In this document: positions 25,704 through 35,641 of the stretch, one piece after another
Numbering within the stretch: position 1 is the first letter of the stretch
Layout of the letters: each line of letters begins with the position of its first letter
NCBI RefSeq assembly: GCF_001704635.1
Contig: NZ_MAXF01000094.1
Location: forward strand, 1 to 64,000
Direction: 5' to 3'
DNA: 64,000 bases
Source of the DNA: Streptomyces sparsogenes
GTDB lineage: Bacteria > Actinomycetota > Actinomycetes > Streptomycetales > Streptomycetaceae
Program-made: the position numbers and the translations under genes
Notes under the pieces: generated by a model
Database searches by the model: none
The model's input: the letters and a program-made list of their open reading frames with translations, nothing else
Told to the model about the DNA's origin: nothing

Positions 25704-26429
25704 GTGCCGGAACCGCAGGACGAGGGCGCGACGCGGGTCTCCGCCGAGCGCCCCGCCCCTCCACGGGGGCTGCCCAGGGTGACGCTCGAGCGGGGACGCG
25801 TCCTGTTCGTCTCCTCCGGCGCCATCGGCGTCACCGCTCTTCCCGAATGGGTCCTGGCCCTGCGGTTCCGCTACGGCTGGTCCGTCCGCGTCTGCCTCAC
25901 CCACTCCGCGGACCGGCTCGTGTCCCGGCACGCGCTGGCCGCCCTGACCCAGGCCCCAGTCGAGGGGCCCGACTGGCCCACCGAACGGGGGGTCGTGCCC
26001 CACCAGGAGCTGGCCGAGTGGCCGGACCTCGTGATCGCCGCCCCGGCCACCACCAACTTCGTCGCGAAGTGCGCGGCCGGCATGGCCGACAGCCTCGCCC
26101 TCACCACCGTCCTGTGCACGGGAGCACCGGTGCTGATCGCACCGAGCATCCCGGAGAACGCCCTGCTCCGGCCGGCGGTCCGGCGCAACCTTCGGCTCCT
26201 GGAGGAGGACGGGTACCACCTGGTGCCCATGGGCCCCGCCGTCTCGGCCCACCGGGGCACCGTCAGCCCGTCCGGCATGCCCGGCCTGCCGGCGATCCTG
26301 AAGGTCGCCGCCCGCGTATTGGAGAAGACCGAGAAGTCGGACGAGACCGAGAAGAGGGAGAAGGCCGAGCAGGCCGAGAAGACCGGACGCGAGAGCGCCA
26401 TCGACGCAGGGAGGCAGCCCGTTGGCTGA
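25704..26429 (+). CDS. HFCD-family flavoprotein, LanD-like cysteine decarboxylase
   Basis: Protein of 241 aa from GTG. The homo-oligomeric flavin-containing Cys decarboxylase fold is visible: FVSSGAIGVTALPEWVLAL, the catalytic-His region RGVVPHQELAEWPDLVIAAPATTNFVAK (PATTN in place of the usual PASANT), and the substrate-clamp region IAPSIPENALLRPAVRRNLRLLEEDGY, close to EpiD. EpiD-type enzymes oxidatively decarboxylate a C-terminal cysteine to an enethiol used for AviCys or avionin rings. The tail is Lys/Glu-rich. It overlaps the next ABC gene by 8 bp. The precursor just upstream has no C-terminal Cys, so the true substrate is uncertain. Confidence 0.85.
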   Translation: MPEPQDEGATRVSAERPAPPRGLPRVTLERGRVLFVSSGAIGVTALPEWVLALRFRYGWSVRVCLTHSADRLVSRHALAALTQAPVEGPDWPTERGVVPHQELAEWPDLVIAAPATTNFVAKCAAGMADSLALTTVLCTGAPVLIAPSIPENALLRPAVRRNLRLLEEDGYHLVPMGPAVSAHRGTVSPSGMPGLPAILKVAARVLEKTEKSDETEKREKAEQAEKTGRESAIDAGRQPVG

Positions 26430-28184
26430 GCCTCCCGCCGCCTCACCCGCCCCGCCTTCCCCGTCCGCCCCGTGCGCCCCCTCCGGCCGCCGTCTGCTGT
26501 GGGATTCCGTACGGCACAGCCGAGGCCGACTCGCTCTCCTCGCCGCCCTGATGCTGCTGCACAGCGCCACCGTCCTCCTCACCCCCGCCTTGCTCGCGGC
26601 CGCGGTGGACGGCGTCCTGCGCGGGTCGGGCGATCCGGGTCCCGCGGTGGAGTGGGCGGTGGTGGTGGCGGTCGGCGGGGTCTGCGAGGCCCTCCTGATG
26701 CCCCTGGGCACCTTCGGCGCCGCGTGCGACGCCCGCCGGCTCCGCATGCGCCTCGCGCGGCACCTCATCGGCCTCGGAGCCAGGCGGCCCCAGCCGCACG
26801 GTGAGTCCGTCACCCAGGTCACCCAGGCGGCCGTGCAAGCCGGGATGGTGCCCGTGGCCCTCGCGCAGTGGACGGTGACGCTGGCCGGCTCGCTCGTGGC
26901 GCTCGCCTGGCTGTGGACCACGGACTGGCGTTCGGCCCTGGCCTTCAGCCTGGCGGCCCCGATCGCGGTCGTGGTCGCCCGCCGCTTCATCGGCCGGGTC
27001 ACCGAGACCCACTCCGCGTATCTGGCCTCCCAGGGCGAGATCGCGAACCGGCTTCTCACCGCGCTCTCCGGCGCCCGGACCATACGGGCCTCCGACACGC
27101 TCCACGCCGAGCGGGCGCGCGTGCTGGAGCCGCTGTCGGAGCTGTCGGCCGTGGGCCGGCGGATGTGGCGGATCCAGCGGGGCACCGTCTGGCAGTTCGG
27201 CCTGCTGCTGTCGCTGACCGAGGCACTCGTGCTCGCGATCGCCGGGCTCGGCGTCACCCAGGGCCGGCTGTCGCCGGGACAGCTGCTCGCCGTCGCCGGA
27301 TACCTCCAACTCGCCTTCCAGGCGTTGCGGCAGATCGAGGCGCTGCTCACGCTGGCCCAGGCCAGGGCGGCCGCGGATCGGGTGGCGGCCACCCTCGCCG
27401 TCCCGCCCCCGGTGTACGGCCGGGGGAGCGCCGGGGGCCCGGCCGGTGTCCGTGGCTCGCTGAGCCTGCGCAAGGTCACCGTGCGGCGGGACGGCGAGAC
27501 CCTGCTGGACGGCGTCGACCTGGACGTCCCGGCCGGCCTCTCGGTCGCCCTCGTGGGCCGGACGGCCTCGGGCAAGAGCCTGCTCGCCGGCCTGCCCGGC
27601 CGGCTCACCGAACCGGACGAGGGCGAGGTGCTCCTCGACGGCGTCCACCTGCGCGACCTGACCGCGGCCGAGCTGCGCCGCGCCGTCGCCTACGCCTTCG
27701 AGCGCCCCCTGCTCATCGGGACGACGCTGCACGACACCATCGCGTACGGCCGCCCGGACACCTCCCGCGCGGCGGTGGAACGCGCCGCCCGCCTCGCGCG
27801 CGCGGACGGTTTCGTCCGGCGCCTGCCCGACGGCTACGACACCCCGCTGCACTCCGCCCCGATGTCCGGAGGCGAACGGCAACGCGTCGGCCTCGCCAGG
27901 ACGCTGGCCCGGGACGACGCTCACGTGTACGTCCTCGACGACGCCACCTCGGGCCTGGACACGGTCACCGAGGCCGAGGTCAGCGAGGCCGTCACGGGTG
28001 CGCTGGCGGGCCGGACGAGGCTCGTCGTGGCCCACCGGGTCACCACCGCCGCCCGCTGCGACCTCGTCGTATGGCTCGCCGACGGCCGCGTCCGCGCGGT
28101 GGCCCCGCACACCGAACTCTGGTCCGACCCCGCCTACCGGGCGGTGTTCGCCGTCGAGGAGTCCGCCGTCGAGGAGGAGCCGTC

Positions 28185-28188
<4 letters not shown>
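26422..28188 (+). CDS. ABC exporter (permease-ATPase half), first of pair
   Basis: Protein of 588 aa, TTG start with GGGAGG seven bases upstream. The type I exporter membrane domain (residues about 35-300, six helices, starting LALLAALMLLHSATVLLTPALL) is fused to an ATPase with Walker A VGRTASGKSLLAG, signature MSGGERQRVGLARTL and Walker B HVYVLDDATSGLD. The Walker A has the usual GKS but Ala in place of a common Gly. No C39 peptidase domain is seen, so leader removal must be done elsewhere. It pairs with the following half-transporter, probably as a heterodimer exporting the class IV peptide. Confidence 0.9.
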
Positions 28189-29999
<1,811 letters not shown>

Positions 30000-32204
30000 T
30001 CAGCCGGGTGCGGTGCCGCCCGCCGCGGCCGCGGCCAGGGCCGTCCGGGACCGTACGCCGGTCTTGCGGAAGATGCGGGTGAGATGGGCCTCGACGGTCT
30101 TCACGGAGATCACCAGGGTGTCCGCGATATCGCGGTTCGGCATGCCCAGCCGGACCATCCGGACGATCTCCGACTCCCGGACCGACAGCGCGGGCGTGGT
30201 GGCGGCGCCGACCCTGGGCCGGCGCCCCCCGATCGCACGCTGCTGGTCGATGGCCAGCCGCCGCAGCCGGCCGGATCCCGTCGCCACCGCCAGCGCCTTG
30301 GCGCGCCCCGCCTCTTCGGCGGCCGCCGACAGCTCCCCGGCGCGGGCCAGCCGCTGGGCCAGCAGGAGACGGGTGTGGCCCTCCCACAGGGCCATGCGCC
30401 GGTCGGCGAAGCCGGACGCGGCCTCGCGCAGCAGCGGCAGCGCGAGGCCGTCGTCGACGGCCTCCGCCCTGGCGTACAGGTCGCGCGCGCGTCGCCCGGG
30501 CGCGATGCGCGGCACGCCGGCCCCAGAGCCTTCAAGGACGCCAGAGCCTTCAAGGCCGCCGGGGCTGCCGGGGCTGCCGGGGCTGCCGGGGGCGCCGGGG
30601 GCGTCGTGGCTGATAGGGCCGGCGGGGCTGCCAGGGCCGCCGGGGCCGTCATCGCCGTCGCGGCTGCCGGGGCCGCCGGAGCCGCCGGGGCCGTCGTGGT
30701 CCTCGTTCCCCGGCGGCCGGCGGCCGGCCTCGGGCGGCAGAACGGCCCACCACAGCCGCTCGACCGTGGCCGGCGCCGCGGCCGCGGCCCCCGTACGCGG
30801 GCAGCCGTCGCGCCAGGTGAGGGCGGACGCGCGGAGCAGCCGGGCGAACCCGGCCAGGTCGGGGCGGTGCAGCGTGCTCGCGCGTGCCTCGCAGTCCTCC
30901 GCCGACCGCAGCGCCTCCGCCAGCCTCCCCAGGGCGAGCAGCGCGCAGGCGTGCCCCAGCAGGAGCCGGGGCAGCGCACCGGACCGCCCGGCCCGGCGCG
31001 CCGCCCGGACTCCCCGGGCGAAGAGACCGGCGGCGGCGGAGAAGTCCTCGGCGACGTGCGCCGCCCAGCCCAGCCGGACGACGGTCTCGACGTGCTCCGC
31101 CAGTGCCGCGGCGTCCATGGCGCGCAGGAAGGCCGCCGCGGCGGCCGCCCCCGCGCGGTAGTCGGCGGTGTGCCCGGCCACCGCGCCGGCCAGCGCCACG
31201 ACGGCCGCCGCCTCCGGTCCCCTGTCCTCGGCCAGCAGCTCCCGTACGGCGGGGAGTTCGCCGCGGACGGCCGCCAGCAGGGCGAGCCGCAGGCGCAGGG
31301 GCGGGGCCTTGTCCTCGGGGGCGGCCCGCAGGCCCGCGGTGAGGAGGTCGCGCGCCTCGTCGTGCCGGCCGAGGTCGATGGCCAGACGGGCGCGCAGCTC
31401 GGCCACCGCCGTGGCGTCCTCCAGATCGCCGAGTTCCGGCAGCAGTTCGCGGCACAGGCGGTGGTCCCCCACGCGCTCCGCCGCCCGCCAGAGGGCGAGC
31501 ACGAGTCGGCGGCGCAGCGCGGGCGGCGTGTCGAAGGGCGCGATCCGGCGGGCGGCGCGCAGCCATTCCACGGCACGTTCCGGGGCGGAGCCGAGGACAT
31601 GGTCCGCCGCGTCGGCGAGCAGCCGTACCGCGGAGAGGTCGCCGGGGGCGGCGGACCGGGCGACATGGACGGCCCGTTGGGCGGGCTCGGCTCCGGTCTC
31701 GTCCAGCACCTCGGCGGCCCGCGCGTGGGCGGCGATCCGGGCGCCGGGCGGGATCCGGGCGTACACGACGGCTCGCAGCAGCGGGTGGCGGAACCGGAAG
31801 AGCGGCGTGCCGACCGTATGGGGGCTGATGACCCCGCGTTCGGCGAGTACGTCCAGGGCGGGGAGCACGGCGGCCGCCCCGCGGCGGGCGACGGCGGCGG
31901 CGAGCGCCGGGTCGAACGGGTCGCCCAGCACGGCCGCCGCCCGGACGACGTCACGCTCGACCGGGCCGAGCCGGTCGGGCTCGCGGGCGTGCTGGGGGAG
32001 CGGGCCGGGGAACAGGCCGGTGCGGGCCAGTTCGCGCAGTTCGGGGTCGGTGAGCGGGGCCAGCGTGGCGAGCCAGCCCGGGATGCCGCCGGTCAGCTCG
32101 TACAGGAGGCAGCGGCGTTCGACGGAGGTCCCCGCGTCGAGCAGCCCGGCGAACCGCTCCCGGCTCAACGGCGGGGTCTCGGGTACGGCGGTGACATCGT
32201 TCAT
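30000..32204 (-). CDS. LuxR-family (LAL-type) regulator lacking the ATPase core
   Basis: Protein of 734 aa. The C-terminal LuxR HTH is clear: LSVRESEIVRMVRLGMPNRD, then TLVISVKTVEAHLTRIFRK. The middle is TPR-like helical pairs typical of large ATP-binding LuxR (LAL) proteins. The N-terminus begins inside what is usually the end of the LAL AAA domain (LLYELTGGIPGWLATLA), so Walker A and B are absent. Residues about 505-560 are a Gly-Pro-Ser linker from tandem DNA repeats. Start at ATG 32204 has no good ribosome-binding site, and an upstream start is not excluded. Last gene in the class III lanthipeptide direction, separated from the precursors by a hairpin. Confidence 0.82.
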   Translation of the reverse strand: MNDVTAVPETPPLSRERFAGLLDAGTSVERRCLLYELTGGIPGWLATLAPLTDPELRELARTGLFPGPLPQHAREPDRLGPVERDVVRAAAVLGDPFDPALAAAVARRGAAAVLPALDVLAERGVISPHTVGTPLFRFRHPLLRAVVYARIPPGARIAAHARAAEVLDETGAEPAQRAVHVARSAAPGDLSAVRLLADAADHVLGSAPERAVEWLRAARRIAPFDTPPALRRRLVLALWRAAERVGDHRLCRELLPELGDLEDATAVAELRARLAIDLGRHDEARDLLTAGLRAAPEDKAPPLRLRLALLAAVRGELPAVRELLAEDRGPEAAAVVALAGAVAGHTADYRAGAAAAAAFLRAMDAAALAEHVETVVRLGWAAHVAEDFSAAAGLFARGVRAARRAGRSGALPRLLLGHACALLALGRLAEALRSAEDCEARASTLHRPDLAGFARLLRASALTWRDGCPRTGAAAAAPATVERLWWAVLPPEAGRRPPGNEDHDGPGGSGGPGSRDGDDGPGGPGSPAGPISHDAPGAPGSPGSPGSPGGLEGSGVLEGSGAGVPRIAPGRRARDLYARAEAVDDGLALPLLREAASGFADRRMALWEGHTRLLLAQRLARAGELSAAAEEAGRAKALAVATGSGRLRRLAIDQQRAIGGRRPRVGAATTPALSVRESEIVRMVRLGMPNRDIADTLVISVKTVEAHLTRIFRKTGVRSRTALAAAAAGGTAPG
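30529..30705. repeat. Gly/Pro-Gly-Ser coding tandem repeats in LuxR-type gene
   Basis: Repeats of GCCGGGGCT and GCCTTCAAGG units encode a Gly-Ser-Pro-rich linker (GSPGSPGSPGG, GGPGSRDG). All are in multiples of three and keep the frame. They divide the TPR-like region from the HTH end. Confidence 0.65.
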
Positions 32205-32241
32205 GGGACCAGCCAGAGAGGAGAAGTCGGGGGCTTGGAGC

Positions 32242-32279
32242 GGGCCCGTGCGGACGGGGTCTTCCCGCCGCACGGGCCC
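32242..32279 (-). terminator. hairpin between second class III precursor and LuxR-type gene
   Basis: A 12-bp stem (32242-32253 with 32268-32279), with an inner CGGG/CCCG extension, lies between the stop of the 40-aa precursor and the LuxR-type start. It may end or attenuate the precursor transcript. Confidence 0.7.
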
Positions 32280-32311
32280 CGCTCGTCGTGCTGCCGGGTG
32301 GACCGGGCTTG

Positions 32312-32434
32312 CTAGTGGGTGAAGATCGAGGGCGGGATGCAGAGGAGCACGCTGGGGGTGCTGACCTCCACCACCCCCTCCTCCTCGCTCGTCACCTCGG
32401 ACGCGAGTTCCTGCAGTTTCAGAATCTGGTGCAA
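32312..32434 (-). CDS. class III lanthipeptide precursor (second)
   Basis: Peptide of 40 aa from a TTG start with AAGGAG seven bases upstream. The leader has the class III recognition motif I-L-K-L-Q-E-L (HQILKLQELASE). The core contains S-T-P-S-V-L-L-C (residues 25-32), a Ser-x2-Ser-x3-Cys labionin motif like that of SapB, followed by IPPSIFTH. It lies 85 bp after the first precursor on the same strand, between LanKC and LuxR. The start codon choice rests on the ribosome-binding site and the leader motif. Confidence 0.82.
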   Translation of the reverse strand: MHQILKLQELASEVTSEEEGVVEVSTPSVLLCIPPSIFTH

Positions 32435-32453
32435 GGCCGGACTCCTTGGCCGG

Positions 32454-32488
32454 GCGGGGAGGTGCCCGGCGCCCGGGCACCTCCCCGC
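32454..32488 (-). terminator. hairpin between the two class III precursors
   Basis: A perfect 16-bp stem (32454-32469 with 32473-32488) has a 3-nt loop. It could be an intercistronic terminator or processing site that sets a higher level of the first precursor over the second and the regulator. Confidence 0.7.
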
Positions 32489-32519
32489 TGGTGGCGTGAC
32501 GCTCTCGTCGCCGGTGCTG

Positions 32520-32639
32520 CTAGCAGACGGCGCTGAAGTCGCTCTGGCAGACCCCGCTGAGCGTGCTCCACTCCTCGACGCCGTCCTCGTCGGGCCCGTG
32601 GCTGTTCTCGAGCTCCTGCAGTTCCAGGATCTGCGGCAT
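32520..32639 (-). CDS. class III lanthipeptide precursor (first), C-terminal Cys
   Basis: Peptide of 39 aa. The leader MPQILELQELE has the class III I-L-x-L-Q motif. The core has two labionin motifs: S-T-L-S-G-V-C (residues 25-31) and S-D-F-S-A-V-C (33-39), each Ser-x2-Ser-x2-Cys. The last residue is Cys39, so the second motif is a possible substrate for oxidative decarboxylation to avionin. AAGGAGA precedes the ATG. It lies downstream of LanKC and upstream of the second precursor. Confidence 0.88.
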   Translation of the reverse strand: MPQILELQELENSHGPDEDGVEEWSTLSGVCQSDFSAVC

Positions 32640-32716
32640 GGTCGGTCTCCTTCTCACTGATGGGATGTGCCGGTGACACCCGGCCGACGGACGCGGCCGG
32701 GAACTCGTGGGGCCTC

Positions 32717-35278
32717 TCAGGACCGTGCGGCGATCGCGTCCACGGTGAAGAACGGATCGGGGGCGGGGTCGAGCAGTTGGCTGAGGAAGAGCAGCACCCC
32801 TGACGAACCGCTCCAGAGTTCGGCGCTGTACCGGAAGGTCTGGTCGCCCAGGAAGCGCACCCCGTCCGGGTGCGGCACGGCGTGGGCGTACAGCGCCCGC
32901 GCGACCCGCAGCGCCGCCCGCCGCGCCTCGGCGTCGCCGGTGAGGCGGGCGTGCTCGGTCAGGGCCAGGCCGAGGCCCGACAGCCCCTGGTACAGCCCGG
33001 GCATCGCGGTGAACCGCGAGTCGAGCCGGGCGAGCAGCCGCGGCAGGGCGGCGGCCAGCCGTTCGTCGTCCACGGCGGCGGTGTAGCGGGACACCGCGAA
33101 GGTGACTCCGGCGCTGCCGCTGTACAGGTAGGGCATCGCGCGGCGGTCCGTCTCGGAGACCGGGAAGGACAGGTCGGGGGCCGCCGGGTCGGAGGCGCGG
33201 TCGAGTTCCGCGTGGAGCAGCCGTACGCCACGGGTGAGCGGGCCGCGGTCCCCGGTGACCCGGGCGAGCTGCTGGAGCAGCAGGGCGATGCCGCTGCGGC
33301 CGTGCAGCAGTCCGACCGCGTCGTCGGGGCCGAGGTGGGCGGCCAGCTCGCTGTCGGGCGGCAGCGCGGCGGTGAGGGCCCGGGCCCGGTCGAGGTGGTG
33401 TTCGTCGCCGGTGCGGCCGTACAGGGCGAGATGGGCCAGGGCGACACCGGCGCCGCCTCCGGCGAGGGTGGCGGTCCGCGTGGTGAGGGGATGGAGGTCG
33501 GCCGTGGCGAGCAGGTCGGCCGCCTCCTGGAGCAGCCCGTGGTCCGCGAGGACCCAGGCGATGCCCGACAGGCCCATGTGCAGCCCGGGCGGCAGGGTCG
33601 GCGCGGCGGAAAGGGCGTCGCGCCGCAGCCGTTCCAGCGCCCCCTCGGGGAGCGGCCGTCCGGCCCGGGACAGCGCGTGCAGGACACCGGCGGTGCCGTA
33701 GGCCAGGCACAGGGTGTTGGACAGATAGCCTTCCGGGACGGTGGGGAACACCCGCTCCGCGTGGTCCGGATCGGCCATCGCCACCAGGGCGTCCGCGGTG
33801 GCGTCCCGCAGGGCGGCCAGATGCGCGAGGGGGTCGCTCTCCACCTCTTCGGGCGCGGGCAGCGGTGGGGTCTCGCGCGGCGGGTGGTAGCGGGTGGCGC
33901 GCGACCACAGGGAGTCCGGTACCGGCGCGGTGTTCTCGATGCCGTGGCGCAGGTGCGTCAGCGTGTCGGGGTTGCGCTGGACGACCAGGTTCAGGGGGAA
34001 GACCAGGAACTGGGCGATCGCGCACAGTCCGTAGTGGTCGTAGCGCTCCGGGTCCCCGCCCACCAGGTCGTGCGGGGGGCTGAAGCCCGGTGTGCCCATG
34101 GGCGTGAAGTCGGCGCCGGTCCGCGCGGCCGCCTCGAAGTCGATCAGCCGGATCCCACCGTCGTCCGTGGCCATCACATTGCCGGGGCTGACGTCGACGA
34201 AGACGAAGCCGAGGGCGTGCAGCCTGGCGAGGGCCTCTTCCGTCTCCGCGACGATCCGCTCGCATCGCGCGAAGTAGTCGGCGAAGTCCTGGGGCGTCGG
34301 CGCCGTTCTGATGCAGGGGTTGTGGGCGACGGTCCACCCGTTCAGGTTGCGGCCCTCGATGAACTCGGTGACCAGGAATTCGTGTTCCCATTCCCGGAAG
34401 TAGGCGATCGGCTCGGGGGCGAGCCCCGGGGCGGCGGCGTGCAGGGCCTTCAGCGTCTCCCACTCGGCCCGCAGCCGTTCGGTCGCGGTGATGTCGCCCG
34501 CGCTGACACCGGTGTGCTGCCGTGCCTCCTTGATGAACACGCTGCGGCCGGTGCTGTTCTCCCGGCCCCGGTACGCGCCTCCGCCGTTGCTGGGCCGCAG
34601 CACGGCCTCGAAGGTGTACCCGCCGAAGGACAGCTCGCCGCCGGGAGCGGGGGCGGACTCCTCGAACGGGTCCTGGATGCCGGCCGGCAGGTGGAACGCC
34701 ACCCCGCGCCGGTCCTCGACCAGGTTCCCGTGGCCGTCACGGACCAGCGGCAGGGCCGTGCCGTCCGGCTTGAGCCGTTCCAGCCTCCGGTAGGCCCCGT
34801 AGCGGTAGTGGACCGTGCGGGACTCGCCGAACCGCCGGTCGCTGAGGACGTACGGGCCCTCCTCGTCCTTCAGCGCCTCGCTCAGGGCCTCCATCAGCTT
34901 GCGGGACGCGGCCACGTCCGGGGGATAGGCGGCGATGAACTTGCCGCTCTGCGGACGGGCCGCGTGTTTGTGGTGCGTCCACTGGTAGAACAGCTCCGCG
35001 GCGAGGTGCTTGAAGGGGACGCCCTGCTCGAAGAGGACGCCGGTGGCGAGGTCGAGCACCTGGTCGAGGCGGTCGGGCCGGGCCGAGACGTGCACCTTCC
35101 AGCCGCACTCGGCGAGCACCGCGTCCTGGGGCCGCCACATGGTCCACACGCCCGTCCGGTCGGATGTCCACCCGTCCGGGACACGGCTCGGACGGAACAG
35201 CCTGCCGAGCGCGGGGGCGCTCTCCAGCGGTGCGTAGAAGTCCGGGTCGGCGACAGTGAATCCGTACGGTTTCCTCAT
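32717..35278 (-). CDS. class III lanthionine synthetase LanKC
   Basis: Protein of 853 aa, usual length for LanKC. Lyase region is residues about 1-220 (GWKVHVSARPDRLDQVLDLA, YVLSDRRFGESRTVHYRYGAY). Kinase about 230-480 (VFIKEARQH, FVFVDVSPGNVMA, RLIDFEAA). LanC-like domain about 500-853. The zinc ligands are missing: positions that would be Cys are YLYSGSAG and LYQGLSG. This is the class III pattern, where labionin or lanthionine form without zinc. The ATG follows GGAGAG. Co-directional with two precursors and divergent from a third. Confidence 0.93.
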   Translation of the reverse strand: MRKPYGFTVADPDFYAPLESAPALGRLFRPSRVPDGWTSDRTGVWTMWRPQDAVLAECGWKVHVSARPDRLDQVLDLATGVLFEQGVPFKHLAAELFYQWTHHKHAARPQSGKFIAAYPPDVAASRKLMEALSEALKDEEGPYVLSDRRFGESRTVHYRYGAYRRLERLKPDGTALPLVRDGHGNLVEDRRGVAFHLPAGIQDPFEESAPAPGGELSFGGYTFEAVLRPSNGGGAYRGRENSTGRSVFIKEARQHTGVSAGDITATERLRAEWETLKALHAAAPGLAPEPIAYFREWEHEFLVTEFIEGRNLNGWTVAHNPCIRTAPTPQDFADYFARCERIVAETEEALARLHALGFVFVDVSPGNVMATDDGGIRLIDFEAAARTGADFTPMGTPGFSPPHDLVGGDPERYDHYGLCAIAQFLVFPLNLVVQRNPDTLTHLRHGIENTAPVPDSLWSRATRYHPPRETPPLPAPEEVESDPLAHLAALRDATADALVAMADPDHAERVFPTVPEGYLSNTLCLAYGTAGVLHALSRAGRPLPEGALERLRRDALSAAPTLPPGLHMGLSGIAWVLADHGLLQEAADLLATADLHPLTTRTATLAGGGAGVALAHLALYGRTGDEHHLDRARALTAALPPDSELAAHLGPDDAVGLLHGRSGIALLLQQLARVTGDRGPLTRGVRLLHAELDRASDPAAPDLSFPVSETDRRAMPYLYSGSAGVTFAVSRYTAAVDDERLAAALPRLLARLDSRFTAMPGLYQGLSGLGLALTEHARLTGDAEARRAALRVARALYAHAVPHPDGVRFLGDQTFRYSAELWSGSSGVLLFLSQLLDPAPDPFFTVDAIAARS

Positions 35279-35485
35279 CCGTCTCTCCAGGGGCCGCGTA
35301 CGCGAGACCGTCCAGTACGGCGAAGTGGGCGGGCCCGCTCTTCTCGCACCGGTTGACGCACCACACGATGGCGAACGGCACCCCGGGTGTCAACTGATGT
35401 GAATGTGCTTCTCGATCTCATTCATCTGAGCTAATATCGCCGGCGAACCTTCACCTTCACCTGACGAGCCCTCAAGGAGGCGGTT
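35279..35485. promoter_or_regulatory. divergent promoter region of LanKC operon and third precursor
   Basis: A 207-bp gap lower in GC than its neighbours. On the minus strand a consensus -35 element TTGACA occurs at 35388-35393, with a poor -10 (CATCGT) after a 17-18 bp spacer. On the plus strand TAATAT at 35434 could be a -10 for the third precursor. Both are unproven. Confidence 0.45.
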
Positions 35486-35641
35486 ATGAGCGGAGTTCTG
35501 GCCCTCCAGGCCCTGGAGCCGGCGGACACCGAGGTCGCGGACGCGCTGCCCACGACCATGACCATCACGACCGGCAACAGCCATCTGAGCGTGTTCATGG
35601 ACTGCACCACGACCGTCACCCGGGCGATGCCTCAGGGCTGA
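35486..35641 (+). CDS. class III lanthipeptide precursor (third, divergent)
   Basis: Peptide of 51 aa. The leader MSGVLALQALEPADTE has the V-L-x-L-Q-x-L-E form of the class III recognition motif. The core has S-H-L-S-V-F-M-D-C (residues 32-40), a Ser-x2-Ser-x4-Cys labionin motif, flanked by Thr-rich stretches (TTMTITTGN before, TTTVTRAMPQG after) that may be dehydrated. AAGGAGG lies five bases before the ATG. It is on the opposite strand to LanKC and overlaps the stop of the next, convergent gene by 10 bp. Confidence 0.8.
   Translation: MSGVLALQALEPADTEVADALPTTMTITTGNSHLSVFMDCTTTVTRAMPQG

Noticed and set aside
25704..26429. Coenzyme A biosynthesis decarboxylase (CoaC/PPCDC)
   Set aside because: The protein has the HFCD fold but PATTN and a PSIPENALLRPA clamp, and sits inside a lanthipeptide operon. 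CoaB is not fused or nearby.
34737..35393. Minus-strand TTG frame upstream of LanKC (MTPGVPFAIVW...)
   Set aside because: No ribosome-binding site, overlaps LanKC by a long way, no leader or core motif. The TTG is part of a TTGACA promoter-like element.
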